From Synechococcus elongatus PCC 11801 (GTDB lineage: Bacteria; Cyanobacteriota; Cyanobacteriia; Synechococcales; Synechococcaceae), in assembly GCF_003846445.2 (NCBI RefSeq), contig NZ_CP030139.2, positions 2,025,223 through 2,089,222 of the forward strand: DNA of 64,000 nucleotides, in the 5' to 3' direction. Below the pieces are notes generated by a model, which searched no databases, was not told where the DNA came from, and saw only the letters and a list, made by a program, of their open reading frames with translations. Position 1 is the stretch's first letter; every line of letters starts with the position of its first letter. The position numbers and the translations under genes were made by a program. Below are positions 7,987-16,694 of this stretch, piece by piece.

Positions 7987-9434
7987 GCGTCTTCTCCCGG
8001 AACCAGCCAGACAGGTGATTCGATCGCAGCCACAGGTTCCAGTGCCGGCGATCGCCAGGCATAAATCAGGTTCCAGACCATGGCGAGCTGCCCGCCGATT
8101 AGGAACAAACCGCTATACATCCGCAGGTAGTAGTAGGGGTAGCGCAGCGCAACGGTTTCGCTAAAAGGCACTTGCTGGAACCAACCAACACCCTCAAAAA
8201 AAGCGGCTCCGTAGATCGGCAAGATGTAGAGGGCGCAGCCAATCACAAACATCCACCAGTGCAGTTTTTGCAGGACCGGGATCAAAGGACGTCGTAGACC
8301 GCGCTCCACCATTAGATAGAGCAAGGCGTTCAGGGCTGGCGTTGTAAAACCCAAAAAGGCAAGGTGGACGTGGGCGATCGTGTTGTCAGAGAAGTGCTGA
8401 ATGATGGTGAGTTCATGCCAGGCCAGCATGGCTCCCGAAGCCGAAGCCCAAAAGTAGACAAAAGCCGCCAGCACAGCGAAGCGCACCGCAATGCTTTCCC
8501 AAATGGCGCGCCACTGCCCCCAAATCGTTCCCCAGAGCGAAACTGTCGACAGGACGAAGGGCAGGGTCATACCAAAGGCCGCGAAGTAGCCCATCATCGT
8601 GATGAAGCGCGGCACCGGCCCATAGAGCAAGTGGTGGCCGCCATTCCAGATGTAGAAACCGGCAAAAGTCCAGAAACTCAGCGTGGCGACGCCGTGGGCA
8701 AACAGTTGGCGATTCAGCAGCCGCGGCACCACGTAATAGGCGATCGCCAGTCCTGCTCCAGTCATCACTGAACCAACGGCATTGTGGCCGTAGTACCAGT
8801 TGATCACCGCACCTTCCGCGCCTGCATTCCGACTCAGGTTGGCGGGAATGTAGATGAAGTCAAAGGCGATCGCGAACAGGAAAAAGTACCAGACGCTGAC
8901 AAACAATCCACTGACTCGCCGTTCAAACACGGTCAAGGCCAGACAAAGCGCCGTAAGGTTGACCGTAATCACCACCGCGAGGTTGATGCCACGCACCCAT
9001 TCCTCGTATTCGGCACCCTTTGTCCAACCCAAGCTGACGCTAACTAGGCCCAGCAGCACAGCAATGTGATATGCCCAGCCGCTCAAGGAAGCCAGTTCTC
9101 CCAAGATCAGCGATCGCTGACAGACACGAGGCAGGATGTAGAGCGCTGCACCAATTTCACCGCCGACAATCCAGCCAAACAGAATCGTGTTGACGTGTTC
9201 GGGACGGACGCGCCCAAAGCCAAGCGGTGCAGTTCCACCCAAGAAGTCGGGATAGGTCAGCTTAATGGCGGCGATCATGCCGAGGCACATGCCCAGAATC
9301 ATCCAGACCAGCGCACCTCCCAGCCAGACCCAAGCCGCATGATCGGGCTGAGATTCACTCAGCGTTGAACTGCCCGCCAGTCGTGCCAGCCAGGGGGGCA
9401 GGCGACGAAACCCCGTTGGGCTCGCGATAGTCAT
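7983..9434 (-). CDS. cbb3-type heme-copper oxidase subunit I (CcoN-like)
   Basis: The 483-residue protein has about twelve membrane helices. Ligand motifs of the C-family oxidases are present: RPEHVN (low-spin heme), YYGHNAVGS (copper-B histidine), GGHHLLYGP (copper-B pair) and AHVHLAFLG (heme ligands). It reduces O2 to water, probably in the cytoplasmic or thylakoid membrane. No CcoP or CcoQ gene is adjacent; instead two DUF2231 genes and an NDH-2 follow. Electron donor (quinol or cytochrome c) cannot be decided from sequence. Confidence 0.9.
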   Translation of the reverse strand: MTIASPTGFRRLPPWLARLAGSSTLSESQPDHAAWVWLGGALVWMILGMCLGMIAAIKLTYPDFLGGTAPLGFGRVRPEHVNTILFGWIVGGEIGAALYILPRVCQRSLILGELASLSGWAYHIAVLLGLVSVSLGWTKGAEYEEWVRGINLAVVITVNLTALCLALTVFERRVSGLFVSVWYFFLFAIAFDFIYIPANLSRNAGAEGAVINWYYGHNAVGSVMTGAGLAIAYYVVPRLLNRQLFAHGVATLSFWTFAGFYIWNGGHHLLYGPVPRFITMMGYFAAFGMTLPFVLSTVSLWGTIWGQWRAIWESIAVRFAVLAAFVYFWASASGAMLAWHELTIIQHFSDNTIAHVHLAFLGFTTPALNALLYLMVERGLRRPLIPVLQKLHWWMFVIGCALYILPIYGAAFFEGVGWFQQVPFSETVALRYPYYYLRMYSGLFLIGGQLAMVWNLIYAWRSPALEPVAAIESPVWLVPGEDA

Positions 9435-9566
9435 GCCAGGGGCTCAAAAAACTGCCCTCAGTATCCACAGGCAATTCTGATTCGGCAATTTCCTCTGAGG
9501 AAAGCTTAAGGTCTCCGCCCTGATCCAGACGGATCGCCAGCGATCGCTAGCCTTGCCAGCCATGCC

Positions 9567-10214
9567 TTACAGGCGATCGCGTTTAGCCTGCCAGAGCGAT
9601 CGCAACGGGATAAAGACGAGGGGTAGGCATAGACTGCTGATCACGGCTGAAGCCAAGCCGATATGGGCGAAGTCCCAGAGAATCCCGCGCAAAAAGTACA
9701 GCGGTTGAGCGACATAGCGGGGGTTAATGCCCACCTTTTGATCGGGCACTAGAGGGCGGTTGAGGTCGGCAATAATTCGCTGGGCAGTATTGCTGGCTTC
9801 GGGCGACCAGCTATTGGAATCGTGAAAGTGAATCAGGAATTGCAGCGCCGTCGTGGCTTCGATCAAAATAGCCAGGCCAAAACAGAGGCTGACTAACGCG
9901 ATCGGTTCCAAGCTAAACCAGCGGCGGCGGTAGCCAGCGGTGATCAGCCAACCCGCGATCGCTAGTCCCAGTGCATGGGTGGGATAGGGAGTACTGAGCG
10001 CATCGAGCAGCAATCCCAGCGTTACCCCCGCCACAATCCCCTGCCAGACGGCATGACCCGGTGCCCACGTAATCAACCAGAGCAGCACCCAGTGAGGCGC
10101 AATACCTGCCAGCTCCAAACCAGGGAGCCGAACTAGCATCAGCAAGGTTAGCCCCAGTGCCGATAAGCCAGTCGCCAGCCAAGGCGATCGCGCATCGTCA
10201 GCACTGAAGCTCAT
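9567..10214 (-). CDS. mreD: Rod shape-determining protein MreD
   Basis: The 215-residue, mostly hydrophobic protein fits MreD, a membrane component of the elongasome that guides peptidoglycan synthesis. Conserved features include LPGLELAGIAPHWVLLWLI and the LGLLLDALSTPYPTHALGLA segment (each part of a helix). The ATG at 10214 was chosen because it overlaps the mreC stop by four bases (ATGA). Gene order mreB-mreC-mreD is the usual one. An upstream in-frame extension inside mreC is unlikely to be used. Confidence 0.9.
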   Translation of the reverse strand: MSFSADDARSPWLATGLSALGLTLLMLVRLPGLELAGIAPHWVLLWLITWAPGHAVWQGIVAGVTLGLLLDALSTPYPTHALGLAIAGWLITAGYRRRWFSLEPIALVSLCFGLAILIEATTALQFLIHFHDSNSWSPEASNTAQRIIADLNRPLVPDQKVGINPRYVAQPLYFLRGILWDFAHIGLASAVISSLCLPLVFIPLRSLWQAKRDRL

Positions 10215-10960
10215 GGCGGGCTGGGTACCGATCGCTGAATCGTCAACCACTCTAGCTGCCCAATCGGAGCCGAGAGTTGCAAGACTGCCTCGGGGGCAGG
10301 TGTGGCTTGCAGATCAACTTTCTGAACTACCCCGACCGGCAAGCCAGCGGGGAAAAGTGTACTGGCGCTGGAGGTCACGGCGACGTCCCCCGGACGCACG
10401 ACGGGATCGCGATCGAAAAAGCGCACGGTGACTTGGTTGGTGCCTTGGCCGCGAATGTAGCCCTGACTGCGCGATCGGCTGATCATTACGCCGACGCCGC
10501 TGCTGGGATCGGTAATCAGCAGAACCCGGCTGGTGTTGGGGGAAACGCTAACGATGCGCCCCACTAGCCCTCCTGGACCACTCACGCTATCCCCCACTTG
10601 CACCCCAGCGCGGCTACCGCGTCCGAGAGTGACTTGCTGCCACCAGCTGTCGACACTGCGACCAATGATCGGGGCGAGAACGGTTCCCGGGGGCTGTTTG
10701 GGTTGCAGGGCGAGTTGTTGACGCAGAACTCGATTCTCGGCTTCGGCTTCTAGGAGTGCCTGTTCTAGACCCGACACCGTTGCCGACTGCACCCATTCCT
10801 GCTGCGTTGGCCCTGGATAAAAGGGGCGAGTGATCAAGGCATAGACCTCTGCCAACAGGGCACCTTGGGTTTGCCGCAAAATCCAAGCGACCCCAATCAG
10901 TCCCCCTGCGATCGCCACGCGGATCCCAAAGCGATTGAACCAACGCAGCACATCCGTCAT
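10211..10960 (-). CDS. mreC: Rod shape-determining protein MreC
   Basis: The 249-residue protein has a short cytoplasmic N-terminus, one membrane helix (about residues 12-30) and a periplasmic part. A coiled-coil segment (VSGLEQALLEAEAENRVLRQ, residues 63-82) is followed by the beta-rich MreC core with GRGSRAGVQVGDSV and GPGGLVGRI. It links MreB filaments to the wall-synthesis enzymes. It follows mreB by 24 bases and overlaps mreD, so the three form one operon. Confidence 0.92.
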   Translation of the reverse strand: MTDVLRWFNRFGIRVAIAGGLIGVAWILRQTQGALLAEVYALITRPFYPGPTQQEWVQSATVSGLEQALLEAEAENRVLRQQLALQPKQPPGTVLAPIIGRSVDSWWQQVTLGRGSRAGVQVGDSVSGPGGLVGRIVSVSPNTSRVLLITDPSSGVGVMISRSRSQGYIRGQGTNQVTVRFFDRDPVVRPGDVAVTSSASTLFPAGLPVGVVQKVDLQATPAPEAVLQLSAPIGQLEWLTIQRSVPSPP

Positions 10961-10984
10961 CGTGTTCTGCCGTCTCGTACCGCG

Positions 10985-12022
10985 CTAGGCACGGGAGCTA
11001 GCACTAAACACCCGCTCCAGACTCTTGAAGTTCTCGAGCACACGTCCCGTTCCCAAGACCACACAGCTGAGTGGGTCTGGTGCAATGTGGGTGATGATGC
11101 CCGTCTCATGGCTGATCAGCTCATCCAAGCCGCGCACCAAAGCGCCGCCGCCGGCAAGCACAATCCCGCGATCGACGATGTCTGCTGCCAATTCTGGCGG
11201 GGTTTTTTCGAGGGTACGTTTGACGGCTTCCACAATTACATTCAGCGGCTCCGCCATACTTTCGCGCACTTCCGCTGCTTTGATCGTGACGGTACGGGGC
11301 AGACCCGAGAGCAGGTGCAGACCCCGGACTTCCATGGTCGTCTCGTCAAATTCGTTGTCGGGGAACGCCGACCCGACCATAATTTTGATTTCCTCGGAGG
11401 TTCGCTCACCAATCACGAGGTTGTGGACTTTCTTGAGATACTGCGCGATCGCCTCACTCAGTTCATCGCCTGCGACTCGCACTGAATCGCTGAGGACAAT
11501 GCCCTGCAAGCTCATCACGGCGACTTCGGTAGTGCCACCGCCAATATCGACAATCATCGTCCCGGTCGGTTCTGCCACTGGCAGTCCTGCCCCGATCGCG
11601 GCTGCAACCGGCTCATCAATGAGATAGACTTCGCGGGCGCCTGCTTGGGTTGCAGCTTCCATCACTGCCCGTCGTTCCACCCCCGTGACGCCACTGGGAA
11701 TGCCAATCACGACGCGGGCAACCCCCGATCGCCCTTCCTGCACCCGCCGGATGAAATGCTTGAGCATCAGCTCAGCGGCATCAAAGTCAGCGATGACACC
11801 ATCCCGCAGGGGGCGCAGGGCTGCGACACTGCCGGGCGTACGCCCCAACATCAACTTGGCCTCAGAGCCGACCGCTAGGGGTTTCTTGAGGTTTTGGTCG
11901 ATCGCGACCACTGAAGGCTCTTGCAGAACGATTCCTTTACCGGAGACATAGACCAGTGTGTTGGCCGTCCCTAGGTCAATACCCATGTCGCGGGAGAGGG
12001 AGAAGCGCCGAAGAATACTCAC
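10985..12022 (-). CDS. mreB: Actin-like cell-shape protein MreB
   Basis: The 345-residue product has the actin-fold nucleotide-binding motifs: MGIDLGTANTLVYV (phosphate 1), VIGIPSGVTGVERRAV, IVDIGGGTTEVAVMS (phosphate 2) and GIVLAGGGALVRG (adenosine site). MreB polymerises at the inner membrane and directs lateral wall growth. The start is placed at a GTG at 12022, preceded by an AAGGCGG ribosome site about nine bases upstream. The longer ATG-initiated frame to 12100 adds 26 residues with no similarity to other MreB N-termini. Confidence 0.95.
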   Translation of the reverse strand: MSILRRFSLSRDMGIDLGTANTLVYVSGKGIVLQEPSVVAIDQNLKKPLAVGSEAKLMLGRTPGSVAALRPLRDGVIADFDAAELMLKHFIRRVQEGRSGVARVVIGIPSGVTGVERRAVMEAATQAGAREVYLIDEPVAAAIGAGLPVAEPTGTMIVDIGGGTTEVAVMSLQGIVLSDSVRVAGDELSEAIAQYLKKVHNLVIGERTSEEIKIMVGSAFPDNEFDETTMEVRGLHLLSGLPRTVTIKAAEVRESMAEPLNVIVEAVKRTLEKTPPELAADIVDRGIVLAGGGALVRGLDELISHETGIITHIAPDPLSCVVLGTGRVLENFKSLERVFSASSRA

Positions 12023-12214
12023 TGATAAATCCGCCTTGATGACGTGGCTGCGGTAATTAAGCTGAGTAGCAAGCCAGAAACGCAGTGGAGTGGCCTGCAA
12101 CGCCAGAGGATTCTATCGCCTCCTGCTAACTCAGTCTAGGCAGCGATTGGCTCGGCGGGTTGGGCGACAACTGCCAGAATGAAACTGAGCAACGCACGGG
12201 AGTTTGACTGCACG

Positions 12215-12577
12215 ATGAGCTTAAATGTTGTCAACTTGGTGGGGCGCGTGGGCCGCGACCCTGAGGCTCGCTACTTCGAGTCCGGCTCAGTAGTCTGTAA
12301 GTTTTCGCTGGCGGTCAATCGCCGCACCCGGAACGATGAACCCGACTGGTTCAACGTGGAGTTTTGGGGGCGTGAGGCACAAGTTGCGATCGACTATGTC
12401 AAAAAAGGCAGCCTGATCGGGATCAGTGGCGCCCTCAAAATCGAAAGCTGGACCGATCGCGATGGCAAGCAGCGAACCACTCCTGTGGTGAGGGGCAATC
12501 GTCTCGAACTGCTCGGCTCGCGCCGCGATCAGGAAGGTGGGATGGCACCTCGAGATCCCGATAGCGATTTGTTCTAG
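12215..12577 (+). CDS. ssb: Single-stranded DNA-binding protein
   Basis: The 120-residue protein has the SSB OB-fold sequence: NVVNLVGRVGRDPEARYF, FSLAVNRR, WFNVEFWGREAQ and the KKGSLIGISGALK strand. The acidic C-terminal tip (DPDSDLF) corresponds to the partner-binding tail. It protects single strands in replication, repair and recombination. The ATG at 12215 was preferred to one at 12179, because the protein then starts MSLNVVNLVG like other cyanobacterial SSBs. It is divergent from mreB with about 190 bases between. Confidence 0.92.
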   Translation: MSLNVVNLVGRVGRDPEARYFESGSVVCKFSLAVNRRTRNDEPDWFNVEFWGREAQVAIDYVKKGSLIGISGALKIESWTDRDGKQRTTPVVRGNRLELLGSRRDQEGGMAPRDPDSDLF

Positions 12578-12714
12578 GAACCAAGTCAAGCTGAATTCAA
12601 CAATCCGCAGTCTTACCCAGCCCGTGGTAGGACTGCTTTTTATCGCAAACAGCAGCTTGAAACAGGCATAAAACAGGCATCTTGAGGATGACCAATGGTG
12701 ACTGAGAGGGCTGC

Positions 12715-13146
12715 ATGATTCGTCTGGCCAACAATGACGATCTCCCAATTCTCGTCAACATCTGGCTTTCCGCTTCCCGCGAAGCGCACGCCTTCATTCC
12801 CGACGAGTTTTGGCTCTCTCAAGCCGAGGCCATGCGAGACCAGTACCTTCCCGGAGCCGAAACCTACGTGGTTTGTGATGCAGCTGGAACGCCTGTGGGC
12901 TTTCTGTCGCTTGTGGAGGATAGTCTGGCAGCCTTGTTCGTTGATCCAACGCATCAAGGCAAGGGTATCGGTAGCGCACTCCTCCGGCAGGCGCAGTCCC
13001 TGCGAAAGGGGCTGGGACTTTGTGTGTACGTGAACAACGATCGCGCGCAGAAATTCTATCGCCGACACGGCTTCAAGCCAGTTGAAGAGCGACTGGATGA
13101 GCGCACTGGGGAGCGTGAGTTGTTCATGCAGTGGTCAACCACCTGA
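12715..13146 (+). CDS. GNAT-family N-acetyltransferase
   Basis: The 143-residue protein has the GNAT fold: an N-terminal IRLANNDDLPILVNIW, the acetyl-CoA pyrophosphate loop HQGKGIGSALL near residue 82, and VYVNNDRAQKFYRRHGF near the C-terminus. It resembles small YjaB-type acetyltransferases. Substrate is unknown. An ATG start at 12715 follows a GAGAGGG sequence that can act as a ribosome site. Confidence 0.85.
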   Translation: MIRLANNDDLPILVNIWLSASREAHAFIPDEFWLSQAEAMRDQYLPGAETYVVCDAAGTPVGFLSLVEDSLAALFVDPTHQGKGIGSALLRQAQSLRKGLGLCVYVNNDRAQKFYRRHGFKPVEERLDERTGERELFMQWSTT

Positions 13147-13185
13147 TCCGCACAGGTGCGATCGCGCGATGAAAGACATGACTGG

Positions 13186-14634
13186 TTAGTCTTCAGGCTC
13201 TGCGGAATCTCGGCTGGGTGCGATTTCCAATCGACTCCCACAGCGGCGATTGGCCTCGTTGACTCGCCGTTGTAGAGCTGGCGGAATTTCCAAGAACGCA
13301 CTGGCATAGAGTCGCTCAAATTCGGCACTGAATCGATCCGCTAGGGTTGCATCCTCAATGACCAGAAAGGTTTCATCGTTGTTTTCGTTTGCCGCTGCAC
13401 TCCAGTTGTGGGATCCGGTCAGCACACGCTGGCGATCGATCACGGCGAACTTGTGATGCAGCGTATCGCCCGGCGCCAAACGCGGCACTCCGGCAGTTCC
13501 CAGTGGTGTTGCCCAAGGGCGATTGTTAGGCTCAACACGACAGTCGCGATCGGGTAGCGTTAGGCCGAACGCATCCAGCAGTTCGCTGTAGGGCCGATAG
13601 GCAAAGCCAGGGTCAATCAGCAAGCGAATCTGGGTGCCTTGCTGCGATCGCGCTTCCAAAACATCCGCGATCGCCTGCTCGGAAAAAACAAAGAGCGCCA
13701 GATCAACCTGCTGTTGAGCTTGCGTGAGGTAACGAGCGATCGTGCCATTGGTGCTCTGCTCCCAAGGCAATCGCAGGCTGGAGGGCGAAAACTGCACCAG
13801 GACACGGGTCTGACCTACGCGCACTGATTGCGGCGATCGCGGCGGCTTCGCCCGGCCAAACAGACTGTCGGGCAAGTTACCGGGGCCATCTCCCCACATA
13901 AGGTCAAATTCTGTTTGGAAGGTAGCGGCGATCGCAGGGCTGCGGAACCAGAGCAGATGATTAGCATTGCCTCGGCTGGCCAGTCGACCCGGATCGCCAA
14001 AGAAATCACTGGCTGTCCAGTTGGCTGAACCGGTGACGACCCATTGGCGATCGATGATCGCAAACTTGTGGTGCATGAGGCCGCTACCTTTGCTGCCATC
14101 AGCGGTGTCATCTAGGATCGGCACCCCAGCACGCTCAAGGATGACGACAGCATCTCCCGTGGCAATTTCAGCTGGACTGAGCTGGCCATCTCGATTGCGA
14201 TCGGCCAGTTGCCGGTAGTTCTCCAGTCGTTGCCGATCGCGATCGCTCATCGGGGCAGAGAGGCGCTGACTCCAGGGCTGGCGATATTGGTTTTCCAAAA
14301 TGACGCGAACCGGGATGCCCGCCTGGTGTTTTTGGGCCAAGACCGTTGCCAGTCGAGGAAGCTGGATTTCCTGAACCGCAACATCGATTGAAGTTGTTGC
14401 TTGTTCCAAGCTGGCAAGGAGTCGCCCTTCCAGGTCATCTCCCTCGCGATCGCGCCCTAAGCCGTCGGTAAATCGCTGGTCTGGATCGTGATTAAAAGCA
14501 ACCTGTAGAGGCGCATTGGCATCCCAACGAGTGGAGCCACCGCCAGCAACGGGGAGAATCTGCGCGAGCGGCGCTTGGCAGGCGGTGAGCAGTCCCAGTA
14601 GAAAAGCGATCACTCCAGGCTTCATCTTGAGCAT
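13186..14634 (-). CDS. Phospholipase D-like lipoprotein
   Basis: The 482-residue protein begins with a lipoprotein signal peptide ending LLGLLTAC, so it is probably anchored outside the cytoplasmic membrane. It has two HKD catalytic motifs, MHHKFAIIDRQWVVTGSANW near residue 190 and LHHKFAVIDRQRVLTGSHNW near residue 405, each followed by conserved acidic residues. Two HKD motifs define the phospholipase D/nuclease superfamily. A DRNRDGQLSPAE segment at about residues 143-154 resembles an EF-hand-like calcium loop. Whether lipid or nucleic acid is the substrate is not evident. Confidence 0.88.
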   Translation of the reverse strand: MLKMKPGVIAFLLGLLTACQAPLAQILPVAGGGSTRWDANAPLQVAFNHDPDQRFTDGLGRDREGDDLEGRLLASLEQATTSIDVAVQEIQLPRLATVLAQKHQAGIPVRVILENQYRQPWSQRLSAPMSDRDRQRLENYRQLADRNRDGQLSPAEIATGDAVVILERAGVPILDDTADGSKGSGLMHHKFAIIDRQWVVTGSANWTASDFFGDPGRLASRGNANHLLWFRSPAIAATFQTEFDLMWGDGPGNLPDSLFGRAKPPRSPQSVRVGQTRVLVQFSPSSLRLPWEQSTNGTIARYLTQAQQQVDLALFVFSEQAIADVLEARSQQGTQIRLLIDPGFAYRPYSELLDAFGLTLPDRDCRVEPNNRPWATPLGTAGVPRLAPGDTLHHKFAVIDRQRVLTGSHNWSAAANENNDETFLVIEDATLADRFSAEFERLYASAFLEIPPALQRRVNEANRRCGSRLEIAPSRDSAEPED

Positions 14635-14786
14635 CTGGCAACTCTCTTCAATAGGACGGGATCTCGCTGCAAACTCAGTCAGATTTAAGCCCAGCTTCAG
14701 CTCTGGGGTGGGCGATCGCTGCGCTGGATACAGTTCTCGGTTGCTGATTCCGACTAGAACTCAACCATGCATCGCGTCTTGGCTCC

Positions 14787-15875
14787 ATGACGGCTGGCTC
14801 ACCCCGGCGATCGCTCCCGCCATCCCTGCGCAAGGTGTTGATTGGGGGACTGTTTTTTGTCGCGACCCAAGCGATCGCCATCTTGGGCTACTGGTTAGCG
14901 GGCTGGAGTTTGATGGATGCGATCTATATGGTCGTCATCACGATTTTTGGGGTGGGCTATGGCGAAGTGCGCCCGATCAATACCCCTGAGCTGCGAGTCT
15001 TCACGATCTTCGTCATCCTGGCGGGCACTTCCTCAGCGGTGTATCTGATCGGCGGCTTGGCGCAGCTGGTGACGGAAGGCGAAATTCGACGCGCTTTGGG
15101 CGTGCGACGCATGACTCGAGAGATTCGAAACCTGAAACAGCACGTGATTATCTGCGGCTTTGGTCGAATTGGCCAAATTCTAGTTCGCAAGATTGCGGAT
15201 GCTAATCTGCCGATGATCATTATCGATAGTGATGAATCTCGAGTCCGACAAGCAGAAGAGCAAGGCTTTTTAGCATTGCGGGGCAGTGCGACAGATGAAA
15301 CAGTTCTACTAGATGCGGGTATTGAACAGGCACTGACTTTAGCAACTGCTTTACCTGATGATGCTGCCAATGTTTTTATTACGCTGACAGCTCGAGGACT
15401 CAATCCTAACTTGACCATCATTGCACGGGGAGAGTTGCCCGCCACTGAGAAGAAGCTATTGCAGGCTGGAGCCGATCGCGTCATTTTGCCTGCGACGATC
15501 GGCGCATTACGGATGGCCTATTTAATTACTAATCCAGCTTCATCGAGTCTATTGGAGAGTAGTGATAGTCACCAAACGCTCAATGAATTATTGGGTGAAT
15601 TGGATATCCAAATGGATGAGCTGGCGATCGCCCCCCAATCGCCACTGATTGGCCATCGCTTAGGGTCAGTTGAAGTCAGCGGCAAGGGGGCTTTCATTAT
15701 CGTGGCGCTACGGCGATCTACCGGCGAGATGATCCTGCGGCCTGGTTCAGATCTGTTTTTGCATGCTGGCGACACGTTGATTGTCATGGGGCACAGTGGC
15801 GATCTACCCCGCTTTGCCAAACACTACGCCCTTCAGCGCCAAGTGCAGTATCGAGGCGTGCGTCAGCGTCCCTAG
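14787..15875 (+). CDS. Potassium channel with RCK (TrkA-N/TrkA-C) domains
   Basis: The 362-residue protein has two membrane helices around a pore loop with a GVGYGE filter near residue 55. A TrkA-N Rossmann domain follows (HVIICGFGRIGQILVRK, from about residue 115), and then a TrkA-C domain ending near VMGHSGDLPRF. This two-helix channel plus RCK plan is typical of MthK/Kch channels gated by cytoplasmic ligands. NAD or nucleotide binding is suggested by GFGRIG. It is transcribed alone, divergent from the phospholipase D-like gene. Confidence 0.92.
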   Translation: MTAGSPRRSLPPSLRKVLIGGLFFVATQAIAILGYWLAGWSLMDAIYMVVITIFGVGYGEVRPINTPELRVFTIFVILAGTSSAVYLIGGLAQLVTEGEIRRALGVRRMTREIRNLKQHVIICGFGRIGQILVRKIADANLPMIIIDSDESRVRQAEEQGFLALRGSATDETVLLDAGIEQALTLATALPDDAANVFITLTARGLNPNLTIIARGELPATEKKLLQAGADRVILPATIGALRMAYLITNPASSSLLESSDSHQTLNELLGELDIQMDELAIAPQSPLIGHRLGSVEVSGKGAFIIVALRRSTGEMILRPGSDLFLHAGDTLIVMGHSGDLPRFAKHYALQRQVQYRGVRQRP

Positions 15876-16000
15876 CCCTTGTTGCTGAGGTGAAGGTTGA
15901 TCCCTGAGTCAGACGGAGTCAGATGTCTTAAGACAAGCAGGATCTCTCTGGAGTGTGCGCAACAGTACTCCTAGAGTGGAAACGGCGAAGAGGACTTGCC

Positions 16001-16648
16001 ATGTTGATCAATTTGGGACAGCGGCTCGAAAATTTGCGGACGCTGCTCGGTTTCCTAAAAGCAGCCCGTGCCGAAAGTCTCGATCGCGTGTTGGCGATCG
16101 CCGATTCTCTCAATAAAACGGAAATCGCAGCTCAGAGTCGGGCTTGGATGCTTTCGCATCCGGCAGTGGCTCAACTCGCTGAGGAACACTACGCACCAGC
16201 TCGCCCCTCTCTTGAAGCGCTCAACCAACTACCGACGGGGACGCTCGGGCAGGCCTATGCCTCGCTCTTGCTCAGTCAAAATCTCTCCCCCGATGACTTG
16301 CAGCCCGCAAAGCCAGCTACCAATGCGGATGAATACATCATTGAGCGACTGCGGGTCACCCATGACATCACCCACGTGATCACAGGCTTTGGCACTGATC
16401 CGGCCAGTGAGCTAGGGCTGCAAGCTTTCAATTTGCGCCAAAACCGATCGCCTCTTGCGGTGTTGCTGATTGCTGGTGGTCTGCTGAAAACAATCAAGGA
16501 AGGACGCGATCCAGCCCCCATTCTTAAAGAGGTGGCTCGTGGACTGGAACTAGCTGACAAGGCGGATTTATTGGTGTCGCAGCGCTGGGAAGATCACTGG
16601 GATTGGACGCTAGATCAGTGGCGACAAAAATTGGGAATTGTGCTCTGA
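16001..16648 (+). CDS. Coq4-family protein
   Basis: The 215-residue protein has the Coq4 signature THDITHVITGFGTDPASE, containing the HDxxHx(11)E metal-binding pattern, near residue 125. Coq4 in eukaryotes and proteobacteria acts in ubiquinone synthesis, recently as an oxidative decarboxylase. Cyanobacteria make plastoquinone, so the substrate here must differ or the protein has another role. The ATG at 16001 was chosen because it follows an AGAGGA ribosome site; a start at 15953 would add 16 unlikely residues. Confidence 0.85.
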   Translation: MLINLGQRLENLRTLLGFLKAARAESLDRVLAIADSLNKTEIAAQSRAWMLSHPAVAQLAEEHYAPARPSLEALNQLPTGTLGQAYASLLLSQNLSPDDLQPAKPATNADEYIIERLRVTHDITHVITGFGTDPASELGLQAFNLRQNRSPLAVLLIAGGLLKTIKEGRDPAPILKEVARGLELADKADLLVSQRWEDHWDWTLDQWRQKLGIVL

Positions 16649-16694
16649 TAAACCCAATAGAGCCAAGGACTGAACTGATTTTTTGTTCTTGGCT

